Assembly: GCA_947447265.1 (NCBI GenBank)
Contig: CANFKC010000006.1
Span: 62,001 to 126,000, forward strand
Source: Chitinophagaceae bacterium
GTDB lineage: Bacteria; Bacteroidota; Bacteroidia; Chitinophagales; Chitinophagaceae
Length of the DNA: 64,000 bases
Direction of reading: 5' to 3'
Position numbers and translations under genes: made by a program. How positions within the stretch are numbered: the first letter of the stretch is position 1; every line of letters starts with the position of its first letter. Below are positions 62,601-64,000 of the stretch, one piece after another. The notes under the pieces were generated by a model, which saw only the letters and a list, made by a program, of their open reading frames with translations, had not been told where the DNA came from and ran no database searches.

Positions 62601-64000
62601 TGCTTTTGGTATTACCTCTGCCGATTTTGATGGCGATGGTAAAGTTGATATTGCAGCAGTAGATACCGGCTCTGCAACGGTTTCTGTATTCAGGAATACA
62701 AGTACAACAGGAACTATTAACTCAGGTTCTTTCGCTACTGCTGTTGACTTTAGTACAGGCACAACTCCTATTGATGTGGAAGCTGCTGATATTGATGGCG
62801 ATGGTAAGATTGATATTTTGGCAACTAATTCTACTTCTGGTACTGTTTCAGTTTTACGCAATACTGCAACTGCAGGCAGCATTACTGCTGGTTCATTTGG
62901 CACTTCTGCTGATTTCTCTGTAGGTACTAACCCATCCGGTGTTGCAGTTGGCGACATTGATGGCGACGGTAAAGTAGATATCGCTGCGTCTAACTCAGCG
63001 TCAAATACGGTTACTGTATTCCGTAATACTTCGTCAAGCGGTTCTATCTCATTAGCTACCGGTGTTGCATTTGCTACTGCAAATGGCCCGCAGGGACTAA
63101 GCATCGGAGACCTTGATGGCGATGGTAAGCCGGATATAGCTGTTGCAGCAGTTTCTGCAAACGTTGTTTCCGTATTAAGGAATTTCCGTCTGCCAAACGT
63201 TGCGGCAATTACTGGAACAATCACATTATGCCCTGGCGCAAGTGTAACTTTGAGCGATGCTACTTCTGGTGGTACCTGGTCAAACAACAATCCTGCAATA
63301 TCTTCAGTTTCAGGCGGTGTGGTTTATGGTCTTTCTGCAGGAACTGACACTGTTACTTACACAGTAATTGTAAGTGGCGATACAACAATCGTATTTACTC
63401 CGGTAACTGTTAATGCTTCAAGTGATGCTGGTACGGTATCAGGTTCATCGCCATTGTGCGTTGCTGCTTCAACTACATTTACAACAAGTGGTGCAGCAGG
63501 TGGCACCTGGTCAAGCAGTAACACTTCTGTAGCAAGTGTTGATGCAACAACCGGTGATGTTACAGGCGTGGCAGCTGGTACAACTACCATTTCTTACGCG
63601 GTTACCGGCGCATGCGGAACAGCAGTTGCTACCCATGGCATAACTATTAGTCCATTACCAAATGCAGGTACTATAAGCGGTGTTACAGCACTTTGCGCCG
63701 GCGCGAGCAGTACATTAACAACCACAGGAACTGGCGGTAGCTGGAGCTCAAGTTCTACCTCTATTGCTACAATAGTTTCAGGATCGGGTTTTGCACGTGG
63801 CGTAGCCGCAGGCTCTGCAACCTATACCTATTCTGTAACTAATAGTTGCGGTAGCGATTATACTACATCACCTATCACAGTGAATCCGTTGCCAGATGCA
63901 GGCACTGTGAGTGGCGCTGCGACCTTATGTGCAGCATCGTCTACTACCTTTACGGCAAGCGGCTCGACCGGTGGCACGTGGACCAGCAGCAATCCATCTC
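59647..64000 (+). CDS. Giant multi-domain surface protein, 3' end outside the window
   Basis: The frame from the ATG at 59647 stays open to the window end (at least 1,451 residues). A signal peptide (residues 1-30, ending AKGQ) precedes autotransporter-associated beta-strand repeats (GSGTLTASGNISGSG, NGTGTLTLTSNANTLSGG). A TIG/IPT domain (about 710-780, SVTPNSGIPGSSVTIAGTNF) and about six FG-GAP/VCBS repeats with DxDGDGK calcium loops (about 820-1180) come next. The last part is tandem Big2/PKD-like modules (TLCPGASVTLSDATSGGTWS). A T9SS tail downstream is expected but not seen. Likely an adhesin or sheath protein. Confidence 0.9.
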   Translation, partial: MVGKSILKLRTGLAVAAVMAMQMIAGNAKGQVVYNGGASNVYTLGSNWTGGSIPGTTAWAQYGSVGSNNTQLIVMNGSNNNGSNNQAVGAIEATSARGLLLQIGASNANGILTLNGATVNGVSNVILWNSATFNLQFPTSSPSLRFSVPGTTNRNIVTAPGSSSTLIGSTIAITDTITSSAPFTFLGGGTWNGSTGNAGGLWKLNAGGQNFSGGVTVGKSDGTEVGVFEIDAVNTLLNTSGNNVTVNPFSELYLNSATGTFNTTNITLTLNGTGNPVTLTTPGGALVQKLNTSYNWNGPITLASDASILTIGSGTLTASGNISGSGKLIKRGSVTGASPNGQLLLTGTSNSWSGGTEIRGGVISVGSSSSISTTGLLLNSIDTNTSIVFNNSAQTLTSIASSFTAVGTRTQTITLSSGHTLTLNQNTNTTYGSNGTTTTQTSIIAGAGALIKNGTGTLTLTSNANTLSGGLTINNGEIRFNPRLTTTTNMSSCPVTLNGGSITTTGDTTTAQISLGVLTLTANSTIDLGTATTHNLKFANSSAASWTGSTILNVTNWTGAFNGTAGTKGKLFIGTTSAGVTAGQLAQIQFTDGSGNVYPAAILSTGEIVPKASITTTVGSFGPFSNASSHVISVPFTTSGPFSANFKVQLSGPTGTFTADTTTGVIGTGATSPISATIPAAITAGGAYRLRVISGTPNIIFGTDNGSNISILAPNPTVTSVTPNSGIPGSSVTIAGTNFNTTGSSNTVYFGAVKGTVTSSGSTTSLTVTVPVGATFDHISVLNTAIDLTGYQRLSFTPTYVTTHLATGQINFSAHQDFSTGAAPFISIMGDIDGDGKSDMITANSSAGTLSVFRNTSAAGAITAGSFGSPSSLSTASTPTNVRFADVDGDGRQDLIVVSAAAATVSVFRNTSSSGSISFASRVDYSTTASGLAPIEVTVADYDGDGMPEMAVSASFSNTIIVFQNASSPGTINFGTGVAFAANTGAFGITSADFDGDGKVDIAAVDTGSATVSVFRNTSTTGTINSGSFATAVDFSTGTTPIDVEAADIDGDGKIDILATNSTSGTVSVLRNTATAGSITAGSFGTSADFSVGTNPSGVAVGDIDGDGKVDIAASNSASNTVTVFRNTSSSGSISLATGVAFATANGPQGLSIGDLDGDGKPDIAVAAVSANVVSVLRNFRLPNVAAITGTITLCPGASVTLSDATSGGTWSNNNPAISSVSGGVVYGLSAGTDTVTYTVIVSGDTTIVFTPVTVNASSDAGTVSGSSPLCVAASTTFTTSGAAGGTWSSSNTSVASVDATTGDVTGVAAGTTTISYAVTGACGTAVATHGITISPLPNAGTISGVTALCAGASSTLTTTGTGGSWSSSSTSIATIVSGSGFARGVAAGSATYTYSVTNSCGSDYTTSPITVNPLPDAGTVSGAATLCAASSTTFTASGSTGGTWTSSNPS

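Noticed and set aside
59901-63590. Long minus-strand frames opposite the final surface protein
   Set aside because: They are shadows of repetitive FG-GAP and Big2 coding sequence. The plus frame has a signal peptide and recognisable domains to the window end.

Overview
The window comes from a Bacteroidota chromosome, most likely a Chitinophagaceae-like member of Chitinophagales. The evidence is T9SS type-A C-terminal sorting domains on secreted proteins, TAnnTTTG promoter -7 elements instead of E. coli-type -10 boxes, A-rich leaders without clear Shine-Dalgarno sequences, a LytTR regulator, an HYC/CC/PP copper-associated protein, an apparent PID-CTERM protein, and the short palindromic intergenic repeats common in this phylum. 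The naming below rests on reading motifs and translations; no database search was run.

0-20 kb is mostly housekeeping. It holds a membrane-anchored protein with a CxxC partner, a YrdB-like protein, thiL, an ABC-2 permease, a PID-CTERM small protein, RNase P RNA (rnpB) divergent from tsaD-trmN, a fructose-6-phosphate aldolase-like transaldolase, a 77-bp tandem repeat array, SRP RNA, an Ig-like lipoprotein, fusA, a CenC-like protein, a flavin-binding stress protein, and a TlpA-like/parvulin pair. 20-28 kb contains debris and core genes: an IS5-like transposase remnant, an acyltransferase, malic enzyme maeB, tRNA-Gln(TTG), a chimeric truncated MFS gene and a ChaN-like protein. 28.9-34 kb is a copper-handling cluster: HYC_CC_PP protein, thioredoxin-like T9SS protein, T9SS multicopper oxidase and a His/Met-rich outer-membrane protein. 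34-39.3 kb holds an acyl-CoA-binding protein, a DUF6855-like protein, an exported pirin, a YflT-like stress protein, small membrane proteins and a decayed acyltransferase.

39.4-64 kb is devoted to signalling and the cell surface. A TPR histidine kinase converges on a LytTR response regulator. Divergent from the regulator are a 54-codon membrane microprotein and a 2,074-aa YadA-head/S74 adhesin-like protein. Both have 21-bp-spaced TTTCGTCGACT-type direct repeats at nearly the same distance from a TAnnTTTG -7 element, which suggests a small LytTR regulon. Two paralogous NHL-repeat T9SS proteins flank a tight four-gene opposite-strand operon: PSD-family decarboxylase, RMD1/DUF155 membrane protein, class-I aminotransferase and cyanophycinase-like peptidase. 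The window ends inside a giant surface protein with autotransporter-type strands, a TIG domain, FG-GAP repeats and Big2 domains.

The best candidates for something undescribed are the PSD/RMD1/aminotransferase/cyanophycinase operon, the LytTR regulon with its microprotein, and a 29-bp element (two ACCGTTCGT-type copies 20 bp apart) found at three loci.
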